Notes: a model not told the origin generated them from the letters alone. Shown: positions 26,501 to 35,608, numbered from the stretch's first letter. The stretch is 51,781 nt of DNA from UBA2942 sp045127535 (GCA_045127535.1 JBGVQN010000004.1:1-51781); one strand, 5' to 3'. Translations and numbers: made by a program.

Positions 26501-27889
26501 GTGGAAAAGACAATGGAGAAAATTGTAGCACTGGCAAAAGCAAGAGGATTTGTATATCCAGGTTCCGAGATTTACGGCGGACTGGCAAACACCTGGGATT
26601 ACGGCAATCTTGGCGTAGAGTTAAAGAACAATGTCAAGAAAGCATGGTGGCAGAAGTTCGTACAGGAAAGCCCTCACAATGTTGGTGTAGACTGTGCGAT
26701 CTTAATGAATCCGCAGACATGGGTGGCATCCGGTCACTTAGGCGGTTTCTCCGACCCTCTGATGGACTGTAAGAGCTGTCATGAGCGTTTCCGTGCAGAC
26801 AAGCTCATTGAGGACTACATGGCAGAAAACGGAATCACCATTGAAGGTTCTGTAGATGCATGGTCCCAGGAAGAAATGAAGAATTTTGTAGAAGAAAAGG
26901 GCATCTGCTGTCCTACCTGCGGTAAGAAAGACTGGACAGACATCCGTCAGTTCAACCTGATGTTCAAGACCTTCCAGGGTGTTACAGAGGATGCCAAGAA
27001 TACCGTATACCTGCGTCCGGAAACCGCACAGGGTATTTTTGTCAACTTCAAGAATGTACAGAGAACCTCCCGTAAGAAAGTACCATTTGGTATCGGTCAG
27101 ATCGGTAAGTCCTTCCGTAACGAGATCACACCAGGTAACTTTACCTTCCGTACCAGAGAGTTTGAGCAGATGGAGTTAGAGTTCTTCTGCAAGCCTGGTA
27201 CAGACCTTGACTGGTTTGCATACTGGAAAGCATTCTGTATCAACTGGTTACAGACATTAGGCATTAAGGACGAGGAGATGCGTGCAAGAGACCATTCTCC
27301 GGAAGAGCTGTGCTTCTATTCCAAGGCTACCACAGACATTGAGTTCCTGTTCCCATTTGGCTGGGGCGAGCTGTGGGGTATTGCAGACAGAACTGACTAT
27401 GACCTGACCCAGCATCAGGTAACCTCCGGTGAGGATATGAGCTACTTTGATGATGAAGCAAAGGAAAAGTACGTTCCATATGTTATCGAGCCATCTCTGG
27501 GTGCAGACCGTGTGACTCTGGCATTCTTATGTGCAGCATATGATGAAGAAACCTTGGAAAATGGTGAAGTACGTACCGTGATGCATTTCCATCCTGCACT
27601 GGCACCTGTTAAGATCGGTGTGCTGCCACTGTCCAAGAAGCTCAACGAGGGTGCAGAAAAGATCTACACAGAGCTGTGCAAGAAGTACAACTGTGAGTTT
27701 GACGACAGAGGCAATATCGGTAAGAGATATCGTCGTCAGGATGAGATTGGTACTCCATTCTGTATTACCTATGACTTTGAGAGCGAGACAGACGGCTGCG
27801 TAACCATTCGTGAGCGTGATACCATGGAGCAGGTTCGTGTAAAGATCGACGAGCTGGATGCTTATTTCGCAGATAAATTTACATTCTAA
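26501..27889 (+). CDS. glyS: Glycyl-tRNA synthetase, single-chain (alpha2) type
   Basis: A class II aminoacyl-tRNA synthetase of 462 residues that charges tRNA-Gly, the homodimeric form found in many Gram-positives, archaea and eukaryotes. Visible class II motifs are FRNEITPGNFTFRTREFEQMELE (motif 2 region) and GADRVTLAFLCAAY (motif 3). A C-terminal anticodon-binding domain ends near the stop. GTG at 26501 follows GGAGATCTATC; an upstream in-frame GTG at 26486 is less likely. I looked for a T-box leader, common for glyS in Firmicutes, and did not find one: the upstream gap is occupied by the hairpin element at 26152-26470. Confidence 0.96.
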   Translation: MEKTMEKIVALAKARGFVYPGSEIYGGLANTWDYGNLGVELKNNVKKAWWQKFVQESPHNVGVDCAILMNPQTWVASGHLGGFSDPLMDCKSCHERFRADKLIEDYMAENGITIEGSVDAWSQEEMKNFVEEKGICCPTCGKKDWTDIRQFNLMFKTFQGVTEDAKNTVYLRPETAQGIFVNFKNVQRTSRKKVPFGIGQIGKSFRNEITPGNFTFRTREFEQMELEFFCKPGTDLDWFAYWKAFCINWLQTLGIKDEEMRARDHSPEELCFYSKATTDIEFLFPFGWGELWGIADRTDYDLTQHQVTSGEDMSYFDDEAKEKYVPYVIEPSLGADRVTLAFLCAAYDEETLENGEVRTVMHFHPALAPVKIGVLPLSKKLNEGAEKIYTELCKKYNCEFDDRGNIGKRYRRQDEIGTPFCITYDFESETDGCVTIRERDTMEQVRVKIDELDAYFADKFTF

Positions 27890-27911
27890 TCAGGTTTAGA
27901 AATCAACTATG

Positions 27912-27966
27912 CGGTGTTTTTTTCTCTGAACAGGGCTTTGGAGAGAAAAACACCGTTTCGTTGCCT
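27912..27966 (+). terminator. Intrinsic terminator of glyS
   Basis: CGGTGTTTTTTTCTC (27912-27926) pairs with GAGAAAAACACCG (27943-27955), apart from a small bulge, across a 16-base loop. TTTCGTT follows. It lies 22 bases after the glyS stop. Confidence 0.75.
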
Positions 27967-28068
27967 AAAAACGGACGGTTACACAGGTACCATGATGATC
28001 ACAGTATTGTATTATGGGAAATGAAATGAAAAACATACTATGATTGGAAAACAGTCTGATTGCAGACG

Positions 28069-28102
28069 GGAACTGGAAGTTCCCATGGCAGTTTCCATGG
28101 GA
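28069..28102 (+). other. Two adjacent short hairpins before the MATE gene
   Basis: GGGAAC/GTTCCC and, overlapping its end, CCCATGG/CCATGGG form two consecutive stems about 30 bases before the MATE start. The second could hide or expose the ribosome site at GGGAGAG, but this is only inferred. Confidence 0.4.
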
Positions 28103-28129
28103 TAAATCGCTTTGGAATGGGAGAGTATT

Positions 28130-29470
28130 ATGACAGAAGGTAAGATCTGGAAAGAATTGGTGAAATTTGCATTTCCCTTATTTCTGGGGAATCTATTCCA
28201 GCAGCTGTACAACATTGTAGATTCCCTGGTGGTAGGAAATGTGCTTGGAAAAGAAGCGCTGGCAGCAGTCTCATCCTCAGGGAGTCTGATTTTTTTATTG
28301 GTTGGCTTTGTACAGGGATTATTTATGGGTGCAGGAGTCATCATTTCCCGGTATTATGGTGCAAAGGATTACCACAGCGTGGAAAAGGCAGTACATACTA
28401 CAATGGCTTTTGGTGTTGCGGCAGGTATATTGCTGACAGTAGTAGGTGTGGTGTTCACACCATGGATGCTGCAGATGATGGGGACTCCCGATGATGTGAT
28501 GCCAAACTCTGTGTTGTATTTCAGAGTATATTTTTACGGTGCCCTGGGTATTGTGATGTATAATACCACCAGCGGTATTTTCCGTGCCATAGGAGACAGC
28601 AGACATCCCCTGTATTATCTGGTGGTGTCTGCCCTATTAAATGTGGGACTGGATCTGCTGTTTGTGGCAGTGCTTGATATGGGAATTGCCGGGGCATCTC
28701 TGGCTACAGGTATTGCGCAGATGGTCAGTGCAGTACTTGGTTTCGTAAAGCTGACCCGGATGACTGGACCAGCCAGAGTATGGGTGAAAAAGATGAGGAT
28801 TGACCTTCCTATGTTAAAGGAGATTCTAAGCATTGGTCTGCCTTCCGGTGTGCAGAATTCTGTGATTTCGATTGCCAATGTAGTGGTACAGTCTAATATC
28901 AATGTATTTGGTTCTCAGGCAATGGCAGGCTGCGGCAGTTATTCCAAATTGGAAGGATTTGCGTTTCTGCCTATTACCAGCTTTAGTATGGCGCTGACCA
29001 CTTTTATTGGGCAGAATCTGGGGGCTGGAAAGATAGACCGTGTGAAAAAAGGTGCGGCATTTGGTGTGGCTGCAGGAGTGGGAATGGCAGAAATCGTGGG
29101 AGTTCTCATGTTCCTTTTTGCTCCAGCACTTGTAGGACTTTTTAACAGGGATCCGGAGGTGGTGGCCTTTGGTGTGCAGCAGACACGGATCGAAGCGTTG
29201 TTTTTCTGTCTGTTGTCTTTGTCCCATTGTCTGGCTGGTATTTTCAGAGGCGCAGGAAAGGCCGGAGTGCCCATGCTGGTGATGCTGATCTGCTGGTGTC
29301 TGATCCGAATTACCTACATTACCATTGCAACCCATTTTATACATGATATCCGGGTGATTTTCTGGGCTTATCCGCTGACATGGTCTTTGAGTTCTCTCAC
29401 CTTTGTGACTTATTATTTTAAGGGAAATTGGCTGGCTGGTTTTGAAGGCAGCCTCAAAATATCCAGGTAG
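28130..29470 (+). CDS. MATE family efflux transporter
   Basis: A 446-residue membrane protein with twelve predicted hydrophobic helices in two related halves. The N-terminal half has FPLFLGNLFQQLYNIVDSLVVG, a MATE signature with the QQLYN motif. The second half has the matching start ILSIGLPSGVQNSVISI and a TFIGQNLGAG loop. Members export cationic drugs or metabolites against a Na+ or H+ gradient; the substrate here is not readable. I chose the ATG at 28130 after GGGAGAGTATT. A bidirectional terminator follows. Confidence 0.92.
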   Translation: MTEGKIWKELVKFAFPLFLGNLFQQLYNIVDSLVVGNVLGKEALAAVSSSGSLIFLLVGFVQGLFMGAGVIISRYYGAKDYHSVEKAVHTTMAFGVAAGILLTVVGVVFTPWMLQMMGTPDDVMPNSVLYFRVYFYGALGIVMYNTTSGIFRAIGDSRHPLYYLVVSALLNVGLDLLFVAVLDMGIAGASLATGIAQMVSAVLGFVKLTRMTGPARVWVKKMRIDLPMLKEILSIGLPSGVQNSVISIANVVVQSNINVFGSQAMAGCGSYSKLEGFAFLPITSFSMALTTFIGQNLGAGKIDRVKKGAAFGVAAGVGMAEIVGVLMFLFAPALVGLFNRDPEVVAFGVQQTRIEALFFCLLSLSHCLAGIFRGAGKAGVPMLVMLICWCLIRITYITIATHFIHDIRVIFWAYPLTWSLSSLTFVTYYFKGNWLAGFEGSLKISR

Positions 29471-29500
29471 CTGCAAAATCCTTATGTATTTTATAATGTA

Positions 29501-29546
29501 AAAAATGTCCGCAGAAAGGAAAAACAGTCTTTCTGCGGACATTTTT
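29501..29546. terminator. Bidirectional terminator between MATE and DUF4250 genes
   Basis: AAAAATGTCCGCAGAAAG (29501-29518) and CTTTCTGCGGACATTTTT (29529-29546) are perfect complements across a 10-base loop. A and T tracts at the ends serve both convergent genes. Confidence 0.9.
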
Positions 29547-29570
29547 ATGGATCACAATCAGAAATATCAT

Positions 29571-29747
29571 TCAAACAAACTGATTCAGCTCTGAATCATA
29601 CACATAATCGATGGCCTCAAGTTTCTTTCGCAGTTCATCTTCATTCACGTCTGCTGCTGCACAAAATTCCTCCAAAGAGGGATAAAAATCCCGCAGCTGG
29701 GTATTCACAAAACTTAATAATATCATTGGATCAGTCGGTATGTTCAT
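29571..29747 (-). CDS. DUF4250 small protein
   Basis: A 58-residue protein starting MNIPTDPMILLSFVNTQLRD, matching the DUF4250 family common in Clostridia; function is unknown. It is acidic, with a helix-turn-helix-like middle (SLEEFCAAADVNEDELRKKL) and no membrane segment. On the - strand AAGGAG lies nine bases before the chosen ATG; ATG at 29753 is an alternative. It overlaps the end of the ArsR gene by 17 bases, so the two are translated as one operon, with ArsR first. Confidence 0.82.
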   Translation of the reverse strand: MNIPTDPMILLSFVNTQLRDFYPSLEEFCAAADVNEDELRKKLEAIDYVYDSELNQFV

Positions 29748-30114
29748 GGTCATGTTCTCCTTTTGGGCAGGTAATCTGAAACAGGGCATCGATCATATGA
29801 TGCAGCAGGTGGGCCTCATTGGTATCAGCCAGCTTGTAGTAAACTTCCTTTCCGGCACGCCTGGATACGATAAGCCCGCTCTGGCGCAGTCCCTTCAGAT
29901 GGTGGGAGACTGCGGGTGCGCTCATATCCACTGCTGCAGCAATATTGAGTACACACTGCTCGCTGTGGCTTAACAGCCAGAGGATCTGCAGTCTGGTGCC
30001 GTCTCCAAGCTGGCGGAACAGGTCAGCAGCTTCCAGAAAGTCAGTGGTTTTTGGCATAACAGAAAGGACTTCTGTCAGGCTTCCGTGCTGGTGAGGAATT
30101 TGGATTTGGGTCAT
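29731..30114 (-). CDS. ArsR/SmtB family transcriptional regulator
   Basis: A 127-residue winged-helix repressor. The DNA-binding helix is AAAVDMSAPAVSHHLKGLRQSGL, followed by the wing VSRRAGKEVYYKLAD. The usual ELCVC metal box is replaced by EQCVLN, which has one cysteine. Histidines cluster at both ends (HQHG near the N-terminus, CPKGEHDHEH at the C-terminus), which suggests a zinc or nickel site, but the pattern is not a textbook one. I chose the ATG at 30114 because GGAGG precedes it; an upstream in-frame ATG at 30177 has no such site. No metal transporter lies next to it. The target is probably its own operon. Confidence 0.85.
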   Translation of the reverse strand: MTQIQIPHQHGSLTEVLSVMPKTTDFLEAADLFRQLGDGTRLQILWLLSHSEQCVLNIAAAVDMSAPAVSHHLKGLRQSGLIVSRRAGKEVYYKLADTNEAHLLHHMIDALFQITCPKGEHDHEHTD

Positions 30115-30372
30115 GGGGGCCTCCGTTTCTATAATAAATCTTTTGTATCTGCTCAGTGCCCTCACAGGTACAGGCAAAGGTCCAGGAACAGCAGCTTTTG
30201 AACAGTTACAATTTTTTCATATTTTATAACAGTTTAGAAGAAAGGTCAAGAAATGGAAAGCAGAACCGGTTTTTGGCAGTAAAACCTGTTTTTTGATCTG
30301 TAATGGGGTGGAAAAGAATGCCAAAAGTATGGGATTTTATAGAAAAACATGTAAAAATAATAAAATTGGTTC

Positions 30373-30400
30373 TTTACTATACCGTTTTCCATGGTATAAT
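30373..30400 (+). promoter_or_regulatory. Promoter of ppdK
   Basis: TTTACT (30373-30378), 16 bases, TATAAT (30395-30400). Transcription should start near 30407, giving a ~75-base leader with a GC stem at 30444-30460 just before the AGGAGG site. In the rest of 30115-30372 I see no other supported feature. Confidence 0.7.
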
Positions 30401-30480
30401 ATACTCAGAGGCATTCTGTAGCAGGGTGCTTTACAATTGCTAAGCGGGGGACAAGCCCGCAAATTACTAGGAGGTAAAAT

Positions 30481-33108
30481 ATGGCAAAATGGGTTTACTT
30501 GTTCAAAGAAGGTAACGCAGACATGCGTAATCTTCTGGGCGGCAAAGGTGCGAACCTGGCAGAAATGACCAACTTGGGTCTGCCAATCCCACAGGGATTC
30601 ACTGTTACAACTGAGGCTTGTACAGATTATTACAATCAGGGTAAGAAGATTTCTGATGAAATTATTGCACAGATTGAAGAAGGTATGAAGCACATTGAGG
30701 AAATCAATGGCAAGAAGTTTGGTGATACAGAGGATCCGTTACTGGTTTCTGTACGTTCCGGTGCACGTGCATCCATGCCTGGTATGATGGATACCATCTT
30801 AAACCTGGGTCTGAATGACGTTGCAGTAGAAGGCTTCGCAAAGAAGACCGGAAATCCAAGATTCGCATACGACTCTTATAGAAGATTCATCCAGATGTTC
30901 TCTGACGTAGTTATGGAAGTTCCAAAGTCCTACTTCGAGAAGATCATCGATGAGGTTAAAGAAGAGAAGGGCGTAACCTACGATGTTGAGTTAACTGCTG
31001 AGGATATGAAGGAGTTGATCAACAGATTTAAGAAGGTTTACTTTGATACTATGGGCGAGGAGTTCCCACAGGATCCTAAGGTTCAGTTAATGGAGGCTGT
31101 TAAGGCTGTATTCCGTTCCTGGGACAATGACCGTGCAATCGTTTACCGTCGTATGAACGATATCCCAGGTGATTGGGGAACCGCTGTTAACGTACAGACC
31201 ATGGTATTTGGTAACATGGGCGATACTTCCGGTACAGGTGTTGCATTTACACGTAACCCATCTACCGGTGCTAAGGGTATCTTCGGTGAGTATCTGATCA
31301 ACGCTCAGGGTGAGGACGTTGTTGCTGGTGTTCGTACACCACAGCCAATCAGCCAGTTAGAGAATGATATGCCAGAAGTTTACGCTCAGTTCATGGAGAT
31401 CGCCAGCACTCTGGAGAATCACTATAGAGATATGCAGGATATGGAGTTCACCATTCAGGAAGGTAAGTTATACTTCTTACAGACCAGAAATGGTAAGAGA
31501 ACTGCTCCTGCAGCATTACAGATTGCCTGCGATTTAGTAGACGAAGGCAAGATCACAGAGAAGGAAGCTGTAGCAAGAATCGAGGCTAAGTCCTTAGATC
31601 AGTTACTGCATCCTACATTCGATCCAGCTGCATTAAAGGCTGGTAAGGTAATCGGTTCCGCTCTGCCTGCATCCCCAGGTGCTGCAGCTGGTAAGGTTTA
31701 CTTCACAGCTGATGAAGCTAAGGAAGCTGGTATCGGCGGTAAGGGCGAGAGAGTTATCCTGGTTCGTCTTGAGACATCCCCAGAGGATATCGAAGGTATG
31801 CACGCTTCTCAGGGTATCTTAACCGTTCGTGGTGGTATGACCTCTCACGCAGCAGTAGTTGCTCGTGGTATGGGTACTGCTTGTGTATCCGGTTGTGGTG
31901 AGATCACCATCAATGAGGAAGCTAAGTACTTTACATTAGGCGGCGAGACCATCAAGGAAGGTGACTACATCTCCTTAGACGGTTCTACCGGTAAGATTTA
32001 TTTAGGCGACATTACAACTGTTCCTGCTTCTATCGGCGGTAACTTCGGTCGTATCATGGCTTGGGCTGACCAGTACAGAACATTAGCTGTTCGTACTAAT
32101 GCAGATACTCCAGCAGATACCAAGAAGGCTGTAGAGTTAGGTGCAGAGGGTATCGGTCTTTGCCGTACAGAGCATATGTTCTTCGAGGCTGACCGTATTC
32201 CAAAGATCCGTAAGATGATCCTGTCCAAGACCGTTGAGGCTAGAGAGGCTGCTTTAATGGAGCTGCTTGAGTTCCAGAAGGCTGACTTCAAGGCTATGTA
32301 CGAGGTTCTGGAAGGTAAGCCAATGACAGTTCGTTACTTAGATCCACCACTTCATGAGTTCGTTCCTACTGAGGAAGAGGACATCATTGCTCTGGCTAAG
32401 GATATGAACCTGACTGTAGAGGAAGTTAAGGCTACCTGCGACAGTTTACATGAGTTCAACCCAATGATGGGTCACAGAGGATGCCGTCTGGCTGTAACCT
32501 ACCCAGAAATCGCTAAGATGCAGACAAGAGCCGTTATGGAAGCTGCTATCGAAGTGAAGGAAGAAAAGGGTTACGATATCGTTCCTGAGATCATGATCCC
32601 ATTAGTTGGCGAGAAGAAGGAATTAAAGTATGTTAAGGATGTTGTTGTAGCTGTAGCTGAGCAGGTTAAGGCTGAGAAGAATTCTGACATCCAGTACCAC
32701 ATCGGTACTATGATCGAGATTCCTCGTGCTGCTCTGACTGCTGATGCAATCGCAGAAGAAGCTGAGTTCTTCTCCTTCGGTACCAACGACTTAACTCAGA
32801 TGACATTCGGTTTCTCCCGTGATGACGCTGGTAAGTTCTTAGATTCCTACTATAAGGCAAAGATTTATGAGTCTGATCCATTTGCTCGTCTTGACCAGAC
32901 TGGTGTTGGCCAGTTAGTTCAGATGGCAGCTGAAAAGGGTCGTGCAACCAGACCAAACATCAAGTTAGGTATCTGTGGTGAGCACGGTGGAGATCCAAGC
33001 TCTGTAGCATTCTGCCACAAGGTTGGTCTGAACTATGTTTCTTGTTCTCCATTCCGTGTACCGATTGCAAGACTGGCAGCAGCTCAGGCAGCAATTGGCG
33101 CTCTGTAA
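30481..33108 (+). CDS. ppdK: Pyruvate, phosphate dikinase
   Basis: An 875-residue enzyme that interconverts pyruvate, ATP and phosphate with PEP, AMP and pyrophosphate; in anaerobic Clostridia it usually runs toward pyruvate in glycolysis or supplies PEP. The length matches the studied C. symbiosum enzyme. The domain order is an N-terminal ATP-grasp domain, a swivelling phosphohistidine domain with GGMTSHAAVVARGMG (His456), and a PEP/pyruvate TIM barrel ending with the catalytic Cys832 in CGEHGGDPSS. The ATG follows an ideal AGGAGGTAAAAT site. Codon choice is strongly skewed toward GTT, GCT, CGT and TAC compared with neighbours, as expected for a highly expressed gene. The terminator is at 33159-33199. 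Confidence 0.98.
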   Translation: MAKWVYLFKEGNADMRNLLGGKGANLAEMTNLGLPIPQGFTVTTEACTDYYNQGKKISDEIIAQIEEGMKHIEEINGKKFGDTEDPLLVSVRSGARASMPGMMDTILNLGLNDVAVEGFAKKTGNPRFAYDSYRRFIQMFSDVVMEVPKSYFEKIIDEVKEEKGVTYDVELTAEDMKELINRFKKVYFDTMGEEFPQDPKVQLMEAVKAVFRSWDNDRAIVYRRMNDIPGDWGTAVNVQTMVFGNMGDTSGTGVAFTRNPSTGAKGIFGEYLINAQGEDVVAGVRTPQPISQLENDMPEVYAQFMEIASTLENHYRDMQDMEFTIQEGKLYFLQTRNGKRTAPAALQIACDLVDEGKITEKEAVARIEAKSLDQLLHPTFDPAALKAGKVIGSALPASPGAAAGKVYFTADEAKEAGIGGKGERVILVRLETSPEDIEGMHASQGILTVRGGMTSHAAVVARGMGTACVSGCGEITINEEAKYFTLGGETIKEGDYISLDGSTGKIYLGDITTVPASIGGNFGRIMAWADQYRTLAVRTNADTPADTKKAVELGAEGIGLCRTEHMFFEADRIPKIRKMILSKTVEAREAALMELLEFQKADFKAMYEVLEGKPMTVRYLDPPLHEFVPTEEEDIIALAKDMNLTVEEVKATCDSLHEFNPMMGHRGCRLAVTYPEIAKMQTRAVMEAAIEVKEEKGYDIVPEIMIPLVGEKKELKYVKDVVVAVAEQVKAEKNSDIQYHIGTMIEIPRAALTADAIAEEAEFFSFGTNDLTQMTFGFSRDDAGKFLDSYYKAKIYESDPFARLDQTGVGQLVQMAAEKGRATRPNIKLGICGEHGGDPSSVAFCHKVGLNYVSCSPFRVPIARLAAAQAAIGAL

Positions 33109-33158
33109 TAACTGAATCTGACAGGAAACTGTATAGTTTTCTCATAAGATGACAATAG

Positions 33159-33199
33159 AAACCTTCATATCAATCGAAAGGTTGATATGGAGGTTTTTA
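33159..33199 (+). terminator. Intrinsic terminator of ppdK
   Basis: AAACCTTCATATCAA (33159-33173) pairs with TTGATATGGAGGTTT (33182-33196) across 8 bases with one mismatch, and a T tract follows. Confidence 0.85.
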
Positions 33200-33264
33200 T
33201 AATCAATCAGCATAAAATACGAGAATTGTATCATTTATATTTTATAAATACTTTTTTAGCAAAT

Positions 33265-33292
33265 TTGAAATAAAAATGGGTTAAGATAGAAT
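33265..33292 (+). promoter_or_regulatory. Promoter candidate for plsC-degV
   Basis: TTGAAA (33265-33270), 16 bases, TAGAAT (33287-33292). The leader to plsC would be about 140 bases. The rest of 33200-33436 has no other feature I can support. Confidence 0.5.
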
Positions 33293-33436
33293 TATCCAGC
33301 GAAACATACAGAATGCATCAGGAGTTACTGTATGAAACGGACTGGAGCTGTAACGGAAAAATAGTAATGTCTGTAAAAAGATTCAGGACAGACAGTGAAG
33401 GAATAGAACAGAAAGAAATAAAGCAGGGGTATTAAA

Positions 33437-34153
33437 ATGAACAGAATAGTACGAATGGTTCTGAAAAATTTCTGGAGAGTACCGTGGGCATATGCAAAAC
33501 TGTGTCATTATGCAAAGCATACGGATCGATATCCGGAAGAAAAAAAATACAAACATATCCAGTATATATTAAAGCTTGGTGTAAAATCCGGCAATATAGA
33601 CCTGCAGGTATACGGTAAGGAAAACATTCCCCAGGAAAATGGCTTTATCATGTATGCCAATCATCAGGGACTCTTTGACATTGTGGCAGTTGCAGCAGCC
33701 TGCGATCAGCCATGGGCAGCTGTTTTGAAAAAGGAGCTGGCCAATATCCCCTTTTTAAAGCAGCTGATTGCCTGTACAAAGTCATTTCCAATGGATCGTG
33801 AGGATGTGAAACAGTCTATGCAGGTCATTCTCTCTGTTACCAAAGAAGTACAGAAGGGAAGAAATTACCTGATTTTCCCGGAAGGAACCAGAAGCAAAAA
33901 TGAAAACCGGATGCTGGAGTTTCATGGAGGCAGTTTTAAATGCGCTACCAAGGCAAAGTGTCCTGTTGTACCCATTGCTCTGATTGACAGTTATAAAGTA
34001 TTGGATCAGAAAGGAAGCAAGCCTGTTGCTGTCCAGCTTCATTTCTTAAAGCCCATTGCTTATGAAGCGTATAAAGATATGAATACCACCCAGCTTGCAG
34101 CACTGGTACATGGAAGAATTGAAGAAACCATACAGGAATATTCTGCGAAATAA
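33437..34153 (+). CDS. plsC: 1-acyl-sn-glycerol-3-phosphate acyltransferase (PlsC family)
   Basis: A 238-residue membrane-associated acyltransferase that makes phosphatidic acid from lysophosphatidic acid. The catalytic HX4D motif is NHQGLFD (within residues 75-81), and the acceptor-binding motif is FPEGTRSKN. The third block VPIALIDSY is also present. The N-terminal ~30 residues are basic and amphipathic rather than a clear membrane helix. It overlaps no gene but is only 19 bases before degV, so the two are probably one operon; DegV proteins bind fatty acids, which fits lipid metabolism. Confidence 0.88.
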   Translation: MNRIVRMVLKNFWRVPWAYAKLCHYAKHTDRYPEEKKYKHIQYILKLGVKSGNIDLQVYGKENIPQENGFIMYANHQGLFDIVAVAAACDQPWAAVLKKELANIPFLKQLIACTKSFPMDREDVKQSMQVILSVTKEVQKGRNYLIFPEGTRSKNENRMLEFHGGSFKCATKAKCPVVPIALIDSYKVLDQKGSKPVAVQLHFLKPIAYEAYKDMNTTQLAALVHGRIEETIQEYSAK

Positions 34154-34172
34154 CCTGCATAAAGGAGAAATG

Positions 34173-35045
34173 ATGTTAAAATTTGAAATTTTTACAGACT
34201 CATCATGTGATTTGCCAAAAGAGATCATTGAACAGTTTCATCTGCATGTGATGCAGCTGGAAGTTATCATAGATGATAAGCCTCCAGTATTAAATAATCA
34301 GGTGAGCATTCAGGAGTTTTATGACCAGTTAAGAAACGGTGCAAATGCCAAGACTTCTGCAGTGACTCCTGGATTTTTTCAAGAGCATATGAAGAAGTGC
34401 CTGAAAGAAGACAATGATATTTTGTACCTTGGATTTTCTTCCGGGCTGTCTGCCACCTATCAGAATGGTGTCATGATAATGGAAGAATTACAGCAGCAAT
34501 TTCCTGAGAGAAAAATGTATCATATGGATACCCTCTGTGCATCTGTAGGACAGGGACTGCTGGTATACTATGCAGCAGTGTTAAGAGAGTCTGGGGCGTC
34601 AATAGAAGAAGTAAGAGACCGGATCGAAGCAATCAAAGATAAAATTCATCACCAGATCACAGTAAATGACTTATTTTTCCTGAAAAGAGGCGGCAGGATC
34701 GATGCAAAGACTGCTGTTGTAGGATCTGTGCTGAAATTCAAGCCGATCATCAATGTAAACAAAGAAGGCCGTCTGGATAGTGTGGATAAGGTCAGAGGCC
34801 GTAAGGCATCTCTGAATGAACTGCTTGCAAGAATGAAGAAGAATGCAGATATAGAAAATCTGAGTTATGTATTTCTATCCCATAGTGACTGCATGGAAGA
34901 TGCCAATAGTCTGGTTGACATGATTCAGAATGAATATCCATCTGCAAAGATCGTGGTAAGCGATATTGGACCTGTCATTGGGGCACATACCGGTCCGGGA
35001 GCACTGGCATTGTGCTATCTGGGTAAGACCATAAAAGGAGAATAG
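34173..35045 (+). CDS. DegV family fatty-acid-binding protein
   Basis: A 290-residue protein of the DegV/FakB family, which binds a single fatty acid; FakB forms are acyl-phosphate donors through the kinase FakA. Family sequences are FTDSSCDLP, TSAVTPGFF, GFSSGLSATYQNG, LKRGGRIDAKTAVVGSVLKFKPII and the late IGPVIGAHTGPGA. AAAGGAG (34161-34167) sets the start at the ATG 34173; an in-frame extension into plsC is ignored. It follows plsC by 19 bases. A possible partner, an orphan FakA-like C-terminal domain, is encoded at 47424-47675. Confidence 0.9.
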   Translation: MLKFEIFTDSSCDLPKEIIEQFHLHVMQLEVIIDDKPPVLNNQVSIQEFYDQLRNGANAKTSAVTPGFFQEHMKKCLKEDNDILYLGFSSGLSATYQNGVMIMEELQQQFPERKMYHMDTLCASVGQGLLVYYAAVLRESGASIEEVRDRIEAIKDKIHHQITVNDLFFLKRGGRIDAKTAVVGSVLKFKPIINVNKEGRLDSVDKVRGRKASLNELLARMKKNADIENLSYVFLSHSDCMEDANSLVDMIQNEYPSAKIVVSDIGPVIGAHTGPGALALCYLGKTIKGE

Positions 35046-35056
35046 TGAAAAATTGG

Positions 35057-35095
35057 TTCAGGCTAATTTACGGTACCATCGTAAATTGGCCTGAA
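35057..35095 (+). terminator. Hairpin after degV
   Basis: TTCAGGCTAATTTACG (35057-35072) pairs with CGTAAATTGGCCTGAA (35080-35095), with one wobble, across a 7-base loop. Only a weak T tract follows, so terminator function is likely but not certain. Confidence 0.6.
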
Positions 35096-35255
35096 AATAT
35101 TATCTGGATATTCAGGTGGAATACGACTGCATGGTAAATTACCTGTTTCTTGTGATCCTCTCTTGATTTATAAAATGGAAAGTGCTACTATAGTTTCATG
35201 CAAGTTTCAACTACCATTTGACAGCAACTGCCATCAGACAGCCCACTGCCTTTGG

Positions 35256-35287
35256 CAGTCAAACTGTATGACAGTCAAACTGTATAA
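35256..35287 (+). repeat. Two tandem 16-base repeats beside copy C
   Basis: CAGTCAAACTGTATGA and CAGTCAAACTGTATAA follow each other directly, and a third partial unit (CAGTTAT) continues into the base of the hairpin element at 35286. The CAGT..ACTG part of each unit is itself a small dyad. This may mark slippage at the element edge. Confidence 0.65.
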
Positions 35288-35529
35288 CAGTTATAGGCAA
35301 TTGCGAAACTGTATTCAGCATCAGCTTTGGGAAGTATCTGTAAGAAAATATTTTCTAAGCAGGACTCTTGAAAACACCGGCACTTTAAATTTTGCGCCAC
35401 AGGCGCAAAATTTATTAGTACCGCTGCGTTTTCACCGAAGCGAGAGCGGGTCCTGCGTGAAAATATTTTCTTACAGATACTTCTCAAAGCGTCCGTTAAG
35501 ATGTTTCGCAATTGCCTATATAACAGTTA
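35286..35529 (+). repeat. Composite hairpin element, copy C
   Basis: The outer arms 35286-35355 and 35458-35529 are complementary, perfectly so for the 20 bases next to the core (AAGAAAATATTTTC side) and again at the base (AGGCAATTGCGAAAC). Between these runs is a conserved internal loop shared with copy B and with 47283-47393. The left core half is 35356-35380 and the right half 35421-35457. The inner hairpin 35384-35412 is AAATTTTGCGCC, a 3-base loop, then its exact complement. It lies between degV and ilvE. No T run flanks it. Confidence 0.9.
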
Positions 35530-35608
35530 AGCTGTAAGGATATTTAATTGTAAAAGAAGTTAACTGAACAACAGTTTTCTGTTTGGTAGCAGTAAGGAGG
35601 TAACTACT

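Noticed and set aside
35338..35475. 12-base target-site duplication (GAAAATATTTTC) around the core of copy C
   Set aside because: The sequence is its own reverse complement, so it can be read as arm pairing. Copies B and D have complementary but not directly repeated flanks, so a duplication is not a general feature.
35163..35537. Open frames within copies B, C and D
   Set aside because: They run through both arms of a palindrome in both directions, lack ribosome sites and start codons with good context, and resemble no family.
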